Of a stretch of 64,000 nucleotides of DNA, positions 47,982-58,010 are shown piece by piece; the stretch's first letter is position 1; each line of letters opens with the position of its first letter. Origin of the DNA: Cytobacillus oceanisediminis (lineage in GTDB: Bacteria > Bacillota > Bacilli > Bacillales > Cytobacillaceae); NCBI RefSeq assembly GCF_003182355.1, contig NZ_QGTW01000010.1:62001-126000 (forward strand). The letters run 5' to 3'. The notes beneath the pieces were generated by a model. The model made no database searches, had not been told where the DNA came from, and worked only from the letters and a program-made list of their open reading frames with translations. Made by a program: the position numbers and the translations under genes.

Positions 47982-48734
47982 GTGCTTGATAAATGTGAAG
48001 GCATCGTCATAAGGACTACTAATTATAGCGAAACAAATAAAATAGTAACTCTATTTACCCGTGAGTGGGGAAAGGTTGGTGTGATGGCACGCGGTGCGAA
48101 AAAGCCGAACAGCCGGCTTGCTGCTGTCACCCAGCTTTTTACATACGGATACTTTTTAGTGCAAAGAGGGAGCGGATTAGGGACTCTTCAGCAGGGGGAA
48201 ATGGCCTTATCCATGCGTTCTATAAAGGAAGATATTTTTCTGACGGCTTACGCAAGCTATATCGTGGATTTAACCGATAAAAGCACAGAGGACAAAAAAC
48301 CAAACCCTTTTCTGTTTGAATTGCTTTATCAATCCCTGAATTATATAAATGAAGGGTATGACCCTGAAATCATTACAAATATTTATGAAATGAAGATGCT
48401 GAATACTTTGGGGTTATATCCTATTCTTGATCAATGTTCTGTCTGTGGAAGTACTGACGGGCATTTTTCATTTTCTATCCGGGAAAACGGCCTCATATGC
48501 CACCGCTGTCTTGAAAAAGACCCGTATCATTACAAAGTTTCACAGGGGGCAATCAAGCTGCTTCGCCTGTTCTACTTTTTTGACTTGTCCAGGCTTGGAA
48601 ATATCTCTGTCAAGCCGGAAACAAAAGCAGAATTGAAAAAAATTATTTCAGCTTATTACGAAGAATATTCTGGCCTAAACTTAAAGTCAAAGAAGTTTCT
48701 TAACCAAATGGCCAAGTTTGATGACCTTATGTGA
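47982..48734 (+). CDS. recO: DNA repair protein RecO
   Basis: Recombination mediator that, with RecR, loads RecA. The 250 residues show an N-terminal OB fold ([19 protein letters not shown]) and a zinc finger CSVCG...CHRC near residues 145-170. GTG 47982 matches the usual N-terminus (MLxKCEG); the ATG at 47970 would add four residues and cannot be excluded. Confidence 0.92.
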   Translation: MLDKCEGIVIRTTNYSETNKIVTLFTREWGKVGVMARGAKKPNSRLAAVTQLFTYGYFLVQRGSGLGTLQQGEMALSMRSIKEDIFLTAYASYIVDLTDKSTEDKKPNPFLFELLYQSLNYINEGYDPEIITNIYEMKMLNTLGLYPILDQCSVCGSTDGHFSFSIRENGLICHRCLEKDPYHYKVSQGAIKLLRLFYFFDLSRLGNISVKPETKAELKKIISAYYEEYSGLNLKSKKFLNQMAKFDDLM

Positions 48735-48766
48735 AGTAAACGAAGGACAGTCGGCCTGCTTGAATA

Positions 48767-48795
48767 TTGACAATCAATATTGTTTCCGCTATGAT
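48767..48795 (+). promoter_or_regulatory. Sigma-A promoter of the glyQS transcript
   Basis: Consensus TTGACA (48767-48772), 17 bases, TATGAT (48790-48795). Confidence 0.85.
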
Positions 48796-48814
48796 TCAAA
48801 TTAATAAAATAATT

Positions 48815-49021
48815 GCAGTGAAGGGGAAGAGTACTTAACTCATTCTATAAAAGCGAACCTGGGACGGTGGAAGCCAGGCATGGGAAGGTTAAGGAAGGGC
48901 GCTCCAGAGCAATAATGTCTTTTGACATAAAAGAGGCTGCGGCAAGGGCTGCAGCAAATAGGGTGGAACCGCGGGTAAACTCTCGTCCCTATGCCTTGAG
49001 CATAGAGACGGGAGTTTTTTT
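48815..49021 (+). ncRNA. T-box leader sensing uncharged glycyl-tRNA
   Basis: Contains the T-box sequence AGGGTGGAACCGCG (48960-48973), the AGTA element of stem I near 48830, TTAAC/GTTAA stem I pairing, and an Rho-independent terminator of about 14 pairs (48980-49015) with a final T-run. A GGC triplet at 48898-48900 after GTTAAGGAAG is the probable glycine specifier. Controls glyQS by antitermination. Confidence 0.93.
48978..49021 (+). terminator. T-box terminator hairpin
   Basis: CTCTCGTC-CCTATG pairs with CATAG-AGACGGGAG, followed by TTTTTTT. It competes with the antiterminator that includes 48960-48973. Confidence 0.9.
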
Positions 49022-49061
49022 ATGTTTAGCTCTATTAAAGCTTATTGTGGTTTTTAACCCC

Positions 49062-49125
49062 CTGTTGATTTGAGCGGAAGGTACAAGATCCTCGGAAAGC
49101 GGGTACCTGTAGCGAGAATCAACAG
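49062..49125 (+). repeat. Repeat family A, short copy A4, between T-box and glyQ
   Basis: A 64-bp unit with perfect 9-bp terminal inverted repeats CTGTTGATT (49062-49070) and AATCAACAG (49117-49125). It keeps GAGCGGAAGG and AAGATCCTCG of the family but lacks the middle. It lies in the read-through part of the glyQS leader. Confidence 0.8.
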
Positions 49126-49187
49126 ACAAGGTTAATAAAGCCAAATGTTTTAATACTACACAAACAGGAATAAGGAAGAGGTGTCCT

Positions 49188-50078
49188 ATGAATATTCAAA
49201 ACATGATTTTAACACTCCAAAAACATTGGTCAGGCCATGGATGCATCCTGATGCAGGCTTATGATGTTGAAAAAGGCGCAGGTACGATGAGTCCTTACAC
49301 ATTTTTAAGAGCAATCGGCCCGGAACCATGGAATGTGGCTTATGTAGAGCCTTCACGCCGCCCTGCTGATGGACGCTATGGAGAAAACCCGAACAGGCTT
49401 TATCAGCATCACCAGTTTCAGGTTATTATGAAGCCTTCTCCAGACAATATCCAGGAGCTATACCTTGATTCTTTAAAAGCATTAGGCATTAATCCTCTGG
49501 AACATGATATCCGCTTTGTAGAAGATAACTGGGAAAACCCATCCCTTGGCTGTGCCGGCTTAGGATGGGAAGTATGGCTTGATGGTATGGAAATTACACA
49601 ATTCACCTATTTCCAGCAGGTGGGCGGATTGGAGTGCAAGCCGGTTTCTGTTGAAATTACATATGGGATTGAAAGGCTTGCTTCATACATCCAGGATAAA
49701 GAAGATGTTTTCGACCTTGAATGGACTGATGGGTTTACTGTAAGAGATATTTTTCTGCAGCCTGAATTTGAGCATTCAAAATATACCTTTGAAACATCGG
49801 ATCCGGATATGCTTTTTAATTTGTTCAATATTTATGAAAAAGAAGCACACAGACAAATGGATGAAGGCCTTGTCCACCCAGCATATGATTATGTTTTAAA
49901 ATGTTCGCACACTTTTAACCTGCTTGATGCCAGAGGGGCTATTTCAGTTACAGAAAGAACTGGTTATATAGCACGCTGCAGAAACCTGGCCAGGAAAGTT
50001 GCCAAAACCTTCTATGAAGAGCGAGAGAAGCTTGGCTTCCCGATTTTAAAGGCAAAGGAGGAAGGAACCCATGAATAA
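49188..50078 (+). CDS. glyQ: Glycyl-tRNA synthetase alpha subunit
   Basis: Catalytic subunit of the bacterial alpha2beta2 GlyRS. The 296 residues start [14 protein letters not shown] and contain the class II motifs ([42 protein letters not shown]). ATG 49188 with GGAAGAGGTG. Overlaps glyS by eight bases; controlled by the upstream T-box. Confidence 0.97.
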   Translation: MNIQNMILTLQKHWSGHGCILMQAYDVEKGAGTMSPYTFLRAIGPEPWNVAYVEPSRRPADGRYGENPNRLYQHHQFQVIMKPSPDNIQELYLDSLKALGINPLEHDIRFVEDNWENPSLGCAGLGWEVWLDGMEITQFTYFQQVGGLECKPVSVEITYGIERLASYIQDKEDVFDLEWTDGFTVRDIFLQPEFEHSKYTFETSDPDMLFNLFNIYEKEAHRQMDEGLVHPAYDYVLKCSHTFNLLDARGAISVTERTGYIARCRNLARKVAKTFYEEREKLGFPILKAKEEGTHE

Positions 50079-52143
50079 CAAAGATCTGCTATTGGAAATA
50101 GGCCTTGAAGAAATGCCGGCCAGATTTGTGACTAATTCAATGAACCAGCTTTCAGATAAAGTAAGCTCTTGGCTTACAGAGAAGAAAATTTCATTTAAAG
50201 AGATTATAGCTTACTCCTCTCCGCGCCGTTTGGCTGTTCTTGTAAAGGGAGTCAGTACAGCTCAGGAAGATATAAATGAAGAAGCAAAAGGTCCTGCAAA
50301 AAAAATCGCATTAACTGATGATGGCCAATGGTCAAAAGCGGCCATTGGGTTCAGCAGAGGCCAGGGAGCAAGTGTAGAGGATATTTTCTTTAAAGAAATT
50401 AACGGGGTTGAATATGCCCATGTTAACAAATTTATAAAGGGACAGGAAACAGCTGCCCTGCTGCCAGAACTGCAGCAAATTATTACTTCATTAACATTTC
50501 CAAAGAATATGAAATGGGGAGATCAGGACCTTCGTTTTGTAAGGCCTATTAAATGGCTGATGGCCTTGTTCGGAAACGAAGTTATTCCTTTTGCCATTAC
50601 AAATGTCCAAACATCAAACTGGACAAGAGGACACCGATTCCTGGGTGAAGAAATTGAGCTCAACCATCCTGCTGATTATGAAAAAGCCCTGCTGGCGCAA
50701 TATGTGATTACTAATCCGCAGGAAAGAAAAGATGCCATTCGATCACAGCTGGAAAAGATTGAAGAAGAGAACGGATGGGTTATTCCTGTAGACGAAAATT
50801 TATTAGAGGAAGTAAATAATCTAGTTGAATACCCAACTGCTTTATATGGGCAATTTGAAGAGGAATTTCTTGAACTTCCAGAAGAGGTTTTGATTACATC
50901 TATGAAGGAACATCAGCGTTATTTTCCAGTGAAGTCAAAAGCTGGAAAGTTGCTTCCATACTTCGTTACAGTCAGGAATGGCGGGCATGAAAATTTGGAG
51001 AAAGTCGCCAAAGGAAATGAAAAGGTTTTAAGAGCAAGACTTGCAGATGCTGCATTCTTCTATAAAGAAGACCAAAAAACGGATATCAATGTTTCATTGG
51101 CAAAGCTAAAAAGCATTGTATACCATGAGGAAATCGGTACTCTTGCAGAAAAAGTGGATCGTGTGCGCGAATTGGTAAATAAATTGAGTGACCAAATCGG
51201 TTTCAGTGAAGAGGATAAAGCAGTTGCAGACCGTGCTGCTGAAATAAGCAAATTTGACCTTGTTTCCCATATGGTATATGAGTTTCCAGAGCTCCAGGGC
51301 TTCATGGGAGAAAAATATGCTCTCCAAAAAGGCGAAAAAGAAGCAGTGGCACTTGCCATCAATGAGCATTATATGCCGCGGAATGCGGATGATAAAACGC
51401 CATCAGGAAATACAGGAGCTGTATTGGCCATTGCTGAAAAAATGGATACTATAGTCTCTTCCTTTGCTATTGGCATTATCCCTAGCGGTTCCCAGGATCC
51501 ATATGCCCTAAGAAGACAGGCAACAGGAATTATCCAAACATTACTGGCGAAAAATTGGAATATTAAGCTTGAAAACCTGATCGAATTAGCTTTGGATGCA
51601 GTACAGAATGCGAAGATCGGCAAGAAGACAAAAGAGGAACTTCTCCAGGAATTGGTTTCCTTCTTTAAGCTAAGAGTAAAGCATATGTTACAGGAAAAAG
51701 CTGTGCGATATGACTTAATTGATGCTGTTTTAAGCGGTGAAATCGGCTCTGTGCCATCCCTTGTAAAAAGAGCTGAGGTTCTCGAATCCAACAAGAATGC
51801 TGAAGGTTTTAAAGAAAGCATAGAAGCTCTTAGCCGTGTTATTAATATTTCTTCAAAAGCAGAAGAAAAGGGCGAAGTGGATAGCAGCCTGTTTGAGAAT
51901 GAGTTTGAAAAAGCTCTTTTCAATAAATACCTATCAGTGAATGAAGAGCTGCGTAAAGAAGTTTCGGAGGAAGCAGCCTTTACCTTGCTCATAAGCATGA
52001 AGCCTGAGATTGATCAATACTTCGAACATACAATGGTTATGGCCGATAATCAGGCAATCCGAATAAACAGACTGAATCAAATGGCAATTTTAGCCGAATT
52101 AATTATGCAGTTCGCCAATATGAATGAAATTATTGTTAAATAA
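50071..52143 (+). CDS. glyS: Glycyl-tRNA synthetase beta subunit
   Basis: A 690-residue tRNA-binding subunit. N-terminal [15 protein letters not shown], central [18 protein letters not shown], the HD-like region and a C-terminal anticodon-binding domain are all present. Overlaps glyQ; followed by a terminator some 80 bases on. Confidence 0.97.
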   Translation: MNNKDLLLEIGLEEMPARFVTNSMNQLSDKVSSWLTEKKISFKEIIAYSSPRRLAVLVKGVSTAQEDINEEAKGPAKKIALTDDGQWSKAAIGFSRGQGASVEDIFFKEINGVEYAHVNKFIKGQETAALLPELQQIITSLTFPKNMKWGDQDLRFVRPIKWLMALFGNEVIPFAITNVQTSNWTRGHRFLGEEIELNHPADYEKALLAQYVITNPQERKDAIRSQLEKIEEENGWVIPVDENLLEEVNNLVEYPTALYGQFEEEFLELPEEVLITSMKEHQRYFPVKSKAGKLLPYFVTVRNGGHENLEKVAKGNEKVLRARLADAAFFYKEDQKTDINVSLAKLKSIVYHEEIGTLAEKVDRVRELVNKLSDQIGFSEEDKAVADRAAEISKFDLVSHMVYEFPELQGFMGEKYALQKGEKEAVALAINEHYMPRNADDKTPSGNTGAVLAIAEKMDTIVSSFAIGIIPSGSQDPYALRRQATGIIQTLLAKNWNIKLENLIELALDAVQNAKIGKKTKEELLQELVSFFKLRVKHMLQEKAVRYDLIDAVLSGEIGSVPSLVKRAEVLESNKNAEGFKESIEALSRVINISSKAEEKGEVDSSLFENEFEKALFNKYLSVNEELRKEVSEEAAFTLLISMKPEIDQYFEHTMVMADNQAIRINRLNQMAILAELIMQFANMNEIIVK

Positions 52144-52226
52144 CGAGCTAAAATTTTGCGTTTTATGATGGAATAGGATTAAATTTGAATAAGGAATGAC
52201 AGCAGAGAACGATGCTGTTGTGAAAG

Positions 52227-52261
52227 GAAAGAGCCTGTTAAATCTGTTGACGGGCTCTTTC
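52227..52261 (+). terminator. Terminator of glyQS
   Basis: GAAAGAGCCTGT/ACGGGCTCTTTC (52227-52238, 52250-52261, one G-U) followed by AAGTTTTT. Confidence 0.85.
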
Positions 52262-52335
52262 AAGTTTTTGACACAAAATAATGGCCAATAACTGACTATG
52301 TAAGAAACGCATCTTTTCATTTTTGGCAAATAGTA

Positions 52336-52341
52336 TATAAT
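52336..52341 (+). promoter_or_regulatory. Possible -10 box of ccpN
   Basis: TATAAT in A/T-rich DNA about 95 bases before ccpN, without a clear -35. Confidence 0.4.
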
Positions 52342-52436
52342 AATTATATAAAAGTATAACCTTATTTATATTGAATTCAGAAGGTTGGGCAATGTACTTC
52401 CTTTATTATAGTCCCGACCTTTCCCTTGATTAGGTG

Positions 52437-53069
52437 GTGAGGAAAATCGAATTAAATAAAAGGCAGGAAAAGATTATTGAAATCGTGAAGGAAAATGGTC
52501 CAATTACTGGCGAGAGTATTGCAGAACAATTAAACTTGACTAGGGCGACTTTAAGGCCTGATTTGGCCATTTTGACAATGGCTGGCTATTTGGATGCCCG
52601 CCCTCGTGTAGGCTATTTTTATACTGGCAAAACAGGTGCCCAGCTTTTAACGGAAAACCTTCAAAAGCTGTATGTAAAGGATTATCAGTCGATTCCGGTT
52701 GTGGTCAATGAAAATGTCTCAGTTTATGATGCTATTGTTACGATGTTTCTGGAAGATGTAGGCACGTTGTTTGTTGTTGACCAGCATTCATTGCTTGTTG
52801 GAGTTTTATCCAGAAAGGATCTTCTTCGTGCAAGTATTGGCAAGCAGGAGCTGAACTCGATTCCTGTAAATATTATTATGACAAGAATGCCGAATATAAC
52901 GATGTGCGAGAAAGATGATTTACTTATAGAGGTAGCTAAAAAGCTGATTGAAAAACAAATAGATGCACTGCCGGTAGTAAAGAAAACGGATAAGGGATTT
53001 GAAGTTAACGGCAGAATAACAAAAACAAATTTAACAAAAGCATTCTTGGCCCTTGCGGGGGAAAAGTAG
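52437..53069 (+). CDS. ccpN: Gluconeogenesis repressor CcpN (HTH plus CBS)
   Basis: A 210-residue transcription repressor that, in B. subtilis, represses gapB and pckA during glycolysis. N-terminal winged helix (GPITGESIAEQLNLTRATLRPDLAIL) and two CBS domains (about 75-135 and 145-205) that sense ligands. The start is uncertain: adjacent GTG codons at 52434 and 52437 both lie in GGTGGTGAGG; 52437 matches the usual N-terminus. Followed by yqfL, as in relatives. Confidence 0.92.
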   Translation: MRKIELNKRQEKIIEIVKENGPITGESIAEQLNLTRATLRPDLAILTMAGYLDARPRVGYFYTGKTGAQLLTENLQKLYVKDYQSIPVVVNENVSVYDAIVTMFLEDVGTLFVVDQHSLLVGVLSRKDLLRASIGKQELNSIPVNIIMTRMPNITMCEKDDLLIEVAKKLIEKQIDALPVVKKTDKGFEVNGRITKTNLTKAFLALAGEK

Positions 53070-53099
53070 ATTTGTGATAGAAGGAGTTGGTTTTGAAGA

Positions 53100-53918
53100 A
53101 TGGGAAAAATGCCGATCATCTATGTTGTTTCTGACTCGGTTGGGGAAACAGCCGAACTTGTAACAAAGGCTGCAACGAGCCAGTTCAACGGCAGTGATAT
53201 AACCATTAAGCGTTTTCCGTATGTTGAGGAAAAGGTACATATTGATGAAGTCATTTCTCTTGCTAAGCTGGATAATGGGATGATTGCTTATACGATGGTT
53301 AAACCTGATATGAGAAAATATATTAACCAAAGGGCAGCTGAAGAAGGAATTTATGCATTTGATATCGTCGGCCCTTTAATGGATCAAATCCAAAAGGCGT
53401 GTGATGTAACACCGCTTTTTGAACCAGGATTGGTCAGAAAGCTTGATGAGGATTACTTTAAAAAGATCGAAGCCATTGAGTTTGCGGTTAAATATGATGA
53501 TGGCCGCGATCCTCGGGGAATATTAAAAGCAGATATTGTCTTAATTGGGGTTTCAAGAACTTCGAAAACACCACTTTCACAATATCTTGCACACAAAAGG
53601 CTGAAGGTCGCAAACGTTCCTCTTGTGCCTGAAGTGGATCCTCCTGAAGAGCTTTTTCTTGTGCCGCCGGAAAAATGCTATGGCCTAAAGATCAGTCCTG
53701 AAAAATTGAATTATATCCGTAGAGAACGTTTAATATCTTTGGGATTAAGTGATAGTGCAAGCTATGCAAATATAGAGAGAATTAAAGAAGAAATATCTTA
53801 TTTTGAAAAAATTGTTTCCAAAATCAAATGCCCGGTTATTGATGTTACCAATAAAGCGGTTGAAGAAACGGCAAATATGATTTTAAATCAATACCGAAAA
53901 AGCTTTCCGAGAAGTTAG
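53100..53918 (+). CDS. yqfL: Putative PPDK/PEP synthase regulatory protein YqfL
   Basis: A 272-residue DUF299 bifunctional kinase/pyrophosphorylase. N-terminal [15 protein letters not shown] and the P-loop-like [15 protein letters not shown] near residues 150-165. It would phosphorylate and dephosphorylate pyruvate,phosphate dikinase in response to ADP and Pi. In B. subtilis it also affects CcpN activity, fitting the pairing here. ATG 53100 with GAAGGAGTTGG upstream. Confidence 0.93.
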   Translation: MGKMPIIYVVSDSVGETAELVTKAATSQFNGSDITIKRFPYVEEKVHIDEVISLAKLDNGMIAYTMVKPDMRKYINQRAAEEGIYAFDIVGPLMDQIQKACDVTPLFEPGLVRKLDEDYFKKIEAIEFAVKYDDGRDPRGILKADIVLIGVSRTSKTPLSQYLAHKRLKVANVPLVPEVDPPEELFLVPPEKCYGLKISPEKLNYIRRERLISLGLSDSASYANIERIKEEISYFEKIVSKIKCPVIDVTNKAVEETANMILNQYRKSFPRS

Positions 53919-53949
53919 CACATAAAATTTTTTATGTGCCTTTTTCTTT
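53918..53949 (+). terminator. Terminator of ccpN-yqfL
   Basis: GCACATAAAA/TTTTATGTGC (53918-53927, 53930-53939) followed by CTTTTTCTTTT; it begins at the last base of the yqfL stop. Confidence 0.88.
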
Positions 53950-54364
53950 TGCCGAAGTTTTCTTCGATGAACTGTAAAATATGCTTCTTAAACCAGGAAT
54001 CTTTCCATCAATTGCTGAATACTTATAAAATCGGACATTGGTTCTTCAAAAGTAAGCAAACTGGGAAGAGACGGTGCGGCTGTCTGTAGACTTCCGATCG
54101 CTAGTTGAAAAATTTTCAAATTGAAGTTTCAGATTATAGAGATAAAATAATGGCAAAATAGACTTTAATGTACTATAATAAAAAATTGTGATAAAAATGT
54201 ACCCGAATAGGTTTAGAGTTCATTCCGAACGAATAAACTATTTATTGTGGCATGTCAAGGTTTCGTCCAAGAAAAAATTCGACATATATCTCAATGCAAA
54301 AGTTATTTTTGGAAAGAAGGAATATGCGGAGTGATGTAGAATTATTAGAACATTAGGCAAACCA
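53950..54364. other. Gene-poor gap before yqxD
   Basis: No convincing gene on either strand. It contains a perfect 15-base palindrome centred on TTGAAAA-A-TTTTCAA (54105-54119) and a TATAAT (54174-54179) that could be the -10 of the yqxD-dnaG-sigA transcript. The yqxD ribosome site (GGAGTGAT) lies at 54328-54335. Confidence 0.55.
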
Positions 54365-54811
54365 ATGATTATGGTGGATGCTGATTCCTGTCCCGTAAAA
54401 GAAGAAATTGTCGAAATTGCCAATTCCTTTTTCGTGGACGCAGTGTTTGTTGCTTCCTTTGCCCACATGAAAAATGATTTGAATGGGGCAGTTTGGCAGT
54501 TTGTTGATTCCAGCAAGGAAGCAGCTGATTTATTCATCATGAATAATGTCAAATCTGGAGATGTGGTTGTTACACAGGATATTGGATTGGCATCCACTCT
54601 TTTGCTAAAAGGAGTTTATGTGCTTTCACCCAAGGGAATTTTATTTGAAGAAAATGAAATTCGCACTGCGCTTGATATGAGATATTTATCAGCGAAAGCG
54701 CGCAGAAAAGGAGTATACGGGAAAGGCCCAAAACCTTATAGTCGGGAGGACCGGTCCAGGTTTGTGGAACAACTGACAAACATTTTGTCGAATTTTGAAG
54801 GGATTCGGTAA
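54365..54811 (+). CDS. yqxD: YaiI/YqxD family (UPF0178) protein
   Basis: A 148-residue NYN/PIN-like protein: VDADSCPVKEEI, FVDSSKEAADLFIMNNVKSGDVVVTQDIGLAS, DMRYLSAKARRKG...KGPKPYS. It is probably a nuclease-fold protein of unknown role, always beside dnaG in Bacilli. The ATG at 54365 fits family length but lacks a ribosome site. A strong GGAGTGA at 54328-54334 is instead spaced for in-frame ATT codons at 54341/54344, which would add eight or seven residues. Confidence 0.87.
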   Translation: MIMVDADSCPVKEEIVEIANSFFVDAVFVASFAHMKNDLNGAVWQFVDSSKEAADLFIMNNVKSGDVVVTQDIGLASTLLLKGVYVLSPKGILFEENEIRTALDMRYLSAKARRKGVYGKGPKPYSREDRSRFVEQLTNILSNFEGIR

Positions 54812-54850
54812 TATTTATAGAATACCTCAGTAAGTAATGGAGTTGTTCAT

Positions 54851-56668
54851 ATGGCAGAGCGGATCGCCGAGGAAAAAGTTAATGAAATTCGGCAAGCTGT
54901 AGATATTGTTGATGTCATTGGCGACTATATTCAATTAAACAAGCAAGGGCGCAACTATTTTGGTCTTTGCCCTTTTCATGGTGAGAATACTCCTTCCTTT
55001 TCTGTTTCACCTGAAAAGCAAATCTATCATTGCTTTGGGTGCGGAGCGGGAGGCAATGCCTTCTCATTCTTGATGGATTTAGAAGGCTATTCCTTCCAGG
55101 AAGCTGCACTAAAACTCGCTGAAAAAGGAAATGTTAAGCTTGAGATTGATGCTTCATCAGTTGCGTCAGCAAAATCAATGCCTGTTGATTTGCAGCAGAT
55201 GATGGAAGCCCATGAGCTTCTACGTAAATTTTATCACCATCTGCTTGTAAACACAAAAGATGGTCAGCATGCACTTGAATACCTGCTTAACAGAGGTTTT
55301 ACAATGGAGTCAATTGAAAAGTTCCAAATCGGCTATTCATTGAAGTCCTGGGATTTTGTCTTTAAGTTTCTGACTAAAAGAAAATTCCCTGCAGATGTTA
55401 TGGAAAGAGCTGGGCTGATTATCAAACGGGAGAAAGATGGGAACTATTTTGACCGATTCAGAGACAGAATCATGTTCCCGATTTTTGATCGCAGCGGAAA
55501 TACGATTGCTTTTTCAGGAAGATCACTAGGGGACGATGAGCCCAAATATTTAAATAGCCCTGAAACAGCAATCTTTAATAAAAGTAAAACTTTATATAAT
55601 TTTCATTTGGCGAGGCCTCAAATAAAAAAACTGCAAAGGGCCGTTCTTTTTGAAGGGTTTGCAGATGTTATCGCCGCTGATCGCGCCGGTGTCGGAAATG
55701 GTGTCGGTACGATGGGTACAGCATTAACGGAGGAGCATGTTGCTTCCTTAAGAAGAAATGTTCAATCAATCACGATCTGTTACGATTCCGACAATGCAGG
55801 GATAGAAGCAGCTCATAGAGCTGCGAATCTGCTGACGGAAGCAGGCTGCCAGGTAAAAGTTGCTTTAATGCCTGATGGATATGATCCTGATGATTATATT
55901 AATGAGTATGGCGAAGACAAGTTCCGCAATGAGGTAATTGACTCAAGTGTAACTCTTATGGCTTTCAAGCTGCTTTATCTGCGCAGAGGCAAAAGGCTTC
56001 AGAATGAAGGAGATCGCCTTCTTTATATCGAAGAAGTATTAAAGGAAATAAGCCGGCTGGACAAAGCGGTGGAAAGAGACCATTATCTCCGTCAGCTTTC
56101 AAGTGAGTTTTCACTTTCCCTTGAAGCTTTGAAAGAGCAGCAAAAGCAGGTTTTTTACGCGGAAAAGAAAAAGAACCACCAAGGCAAGGGGACTTTTGAG
56201 TTTCATAAAAAGCTTCAAGTGGTGCCGAAAAGGGCAGACCATCTTAAACCCGCATACCATACAGCGGAAAGAAGATTGATCGCCCATATGCTTCGGGATA
56301 GTGACGTAGCTTTTAAAGTTCAGGATATGCTTCAGGGAAATACCTTTAACATCGATGAGCACCAGGCCATTATCACCTATCTTTTAGGTTTTTACGAAAA
56401 AGGCCATTCACCTGATCCAAGTGCATTTATAAATTTTATAAACGATGAAAAGCTTAAGCGAATTGTGGTGGATATCGAAATGATGTCCATAAATGAGGAA
56501 ATAAGCGAACAGGAATTAACTGATTATATTAAACAGGTGTTGAATTATCAAAAGATGTTAAAAATAAAGGAAAAACTTAATGAAGAAAAAGAAGCAGAAC
56601 GACAAAAGGATTATGCGAAAGCGGCATTAATCGCAATGGAAATTATCCAATTGCGCAAGTCACTATAG
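54851..56668 (+). CDS. dnaG: DNA primase
   Basis: Synthesises RNA primers at the fork. The 605 residues contain an N-terminal zinc-binding domain (CPFHGENTPSF...HCFGCGAGG, about 40-66), a TOPRIM core (VLFEGFADVIAADRAG near 265, ITICYDSDNAG) and a C-terminal DnaB-interaction domain. ATG 54851. Second gene of the yqxD-dnaG-sigA macromolecular-synthesis cluster. Confidence 0.97.
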   Translation: MAERIAEEKVNEIRQAVDIVDVIGDYIQLNKQGRNYFGLCPFHGENTPSFSVSPEKQIYHCFGCGAGGNAFSFLMDLEGYSFQEAALKLAEKGNVKLEIDASSVASAKSMPVDLQQMMEAHELLRKFYHHLLVNTKDGQHALEYLLNRGFTMESIEKFQIGYSLKSWDFVFKFLTKRKFPADVMERAGLIIKREKDGNYFDRFRDRIMFPIFDRSGNTIAFSGRSLGDDEPKYLNSPETAIFNKSKTLYNFHLARPQIKKLQRAVLFEGFADVIAADRAGVGNGVGTMGTALTEEHVASLRRNVQSITICYDSDNAGIEAAHRAANLLTEAGCQVKVALMPDGYDPDDYINEYGEDKFRNEVIDSSVTLMAFKLLYLRRGKRLQNEGDRLLYIEEVLKEISRLDKAVERDHYLRQLSSEFSLSLEALKEQQKQVFYAEKKKNHQGKGTFEFHKKLQVVPKRADHLKPAYHTAERRLIAHMLRDSDVAFKVQDMLQGNTFNIDEHQAIITYLLGFYEKGHSPDPSAFINFINDEKLKRIVVDIEMMSINEEISEQELTDYIKQVLNYQKMLKIKEKLNEEKEAERQKDYAKAALIAMEIIQLRKSL

Positions 56669-56688
56669 ATGGCAGTAAATTGAAACAG

Positions 56689-56708
56689 GCCAGGAAAAAG
56701 CGCCTGGC
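56689..56708 (+). other. Small hairpin in the dnaG-sigA gap
   Basis: GCCAGG-AAAAAGCG-CCTGGC with no T-run. It may mark a transcript processing or protection site between dnaG and sigA. Confidence 0.45.
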
Positions 56709-56799
56709 ACATGCTACTTGGGATAAACGTCTCCTATAAAATTTTCCCATTTGCATGAAGGATGAAGAATGTCTGTGATTTTTGGAAGGAGGGGGACAT

Positions 56800-57924
56800 A
56801 TGGCTGAAAAATCGGCCCGTTCAAAAGAGGTTGATTCAGAGTTGACCCTTGAACAAGTAAAAGACCAATTAGTTGAAATAGGAAAAAAGACAGGTGTCCT
56901 TGCCTACGATGATATAGCGGAAAGAATGTCTCAGTTTGAGGTTGATTCCCATCAGATGGATGAGTTTTATGAGTTCCTTGGCGATCAGGGTGTTGAATTG
57001 GTAGGCGATAATGAAGATGCCGATCCAAATGTCCAGGAACTTGCAAAAGGTGAAGAGGAATTCGACCTTAATGATTTAAGCGTGCCTCCAGGAGTTAAAA
57101 TCAATGATCCTGTCCGTATGTACTTAAAAGAAATCGGACGCGTGGATTTGCTCTCGGCAGAGGAAGAAATTTCGCTTGCCAAGAGAATCGAGGAAGGCGA
57201 TGAAGAAGCAAAAAGACGATTGGCAGAAGCAAACCTTCGGCTGGTTGTTAGTATCGCTAAAAGATATGTAGGCCGCGGAATGCTTTTCCTTGACCTGATC
57301 CAGGAAGGAAACATGGGATTAATTAAAGCAGTTGAAAAGTTCGACTACCGTAAAGGTTATAAATTCAGTACTTATGCAACATGGTGGATCCGCCAGGCCA
57401 TTACGAGAGCTATTGCCGACCAGGCAAGAACGATTCGTATTCCTGTGCATATGGTTGAAACCATTAACAAATTGATTCGCGTTCAGCGTCAGCTTCTCCA
57501 GGATCTCGGGCGTGAACCAACTCCGGAAGAAATCGCTGAAGATATGGACCTGACTCCTGACAAGGTACGTGAAATCCTGAAGATTGCGCAAGAGCCTGTA
57601 TCTTTGGAAACACCTATAGGCGAAGAGGACGACTCTCATTTAGGTGATTTCATTGAAGACCAGGATGCGACATCACCATCTGAACATGCTGCATATGAGC
57701 TATTGAAAGAGCAGCTGGAAGACGTTCTCGACACACTTACAGATCGTGAAGAAAATGTTCTCCGCCTTCGTTTTGGATTGGACGATGGCCGCACAAGGAC
57801 TTTGGAAGAAGTAGGTAAAGTATTTGGCGTAACCCGTGAACGAATTCGTCAAATTGAAGCCAAGGCATTAAGAAAATTAAGACATCCAAGTCGCAGCAAA
57901 CGTTTAAAAGACTTTTTAGAATAG
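56800..57924 (+). CDS. sigA: RNA polymerase primary sigma factor SigA
   Basis: Housekeeping sigma factor of 374 residues: region 1.1 (short, acidic), 1.2 ([13 protein letters not shown]), 2 ([32 protein letters not shown]), 3 ([18 protein letters not shown]) and 4 ([20 protein letters not shown]). ATG 56800 has GGAAGGAGGGGG; a frame to 56782 is rejected. Confidence 0.98.
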   Translation: MAEKSARSKEVDSELTLEQVKDQLVEIGKKTGVLAYDDIAERMSQFEVDSHQMDEFYEFLGDQGVELVGDNEDADPNVQELAKGEEEFDLNDLSVPPGVKINDPVRMYLKEIGRVDLLSAEEEISLAKRIEEGDEEAKRRLAEANLRLVVSIAKRYVGRGMLFLDLIQEGNMGLIKAVEKFDYRKGYKFSTYATWWIRQAITRAIADQARTIRIPVHMVETINKLIRVQRQLLQDLGREPTPEEIAEDMDLTPDKVREILKIAQEPVSLETPIGEEDDSHLGDFIEDQDATSPSEHAAYELLKEQLEDVLDTLTDREENVLRLRFGLDDGRTRTLEEVGKVFGVTRERIRQIEAKALRKLRHPSRSKRLKDFLE

Positions 57925-57941
57925 AAAAAGGATTGCCAGAA

Positions 57942-57981
57942 AATAGTTTACTTCTTAAAATGGGAAGTAAACTATTTTTTT
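57942..57981 (+). terminator. Terminator of sigA
   Basis: AATAGTTTACTTC/GGAAGTAAACTATT with an 8-base loop, followed by TTTTTT. Confidence 0.9.
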
Positions 57982-58010
57982 TGCGAAATTTTCATATGGG
58001 ATGTGCAAAG

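Noticed and set aside
48867..49073. 68-codon frame in the glyQS leader
   Set aside because: It coincides with the T-box and its terminator, whose conserved RNA motifs explain the sequence.
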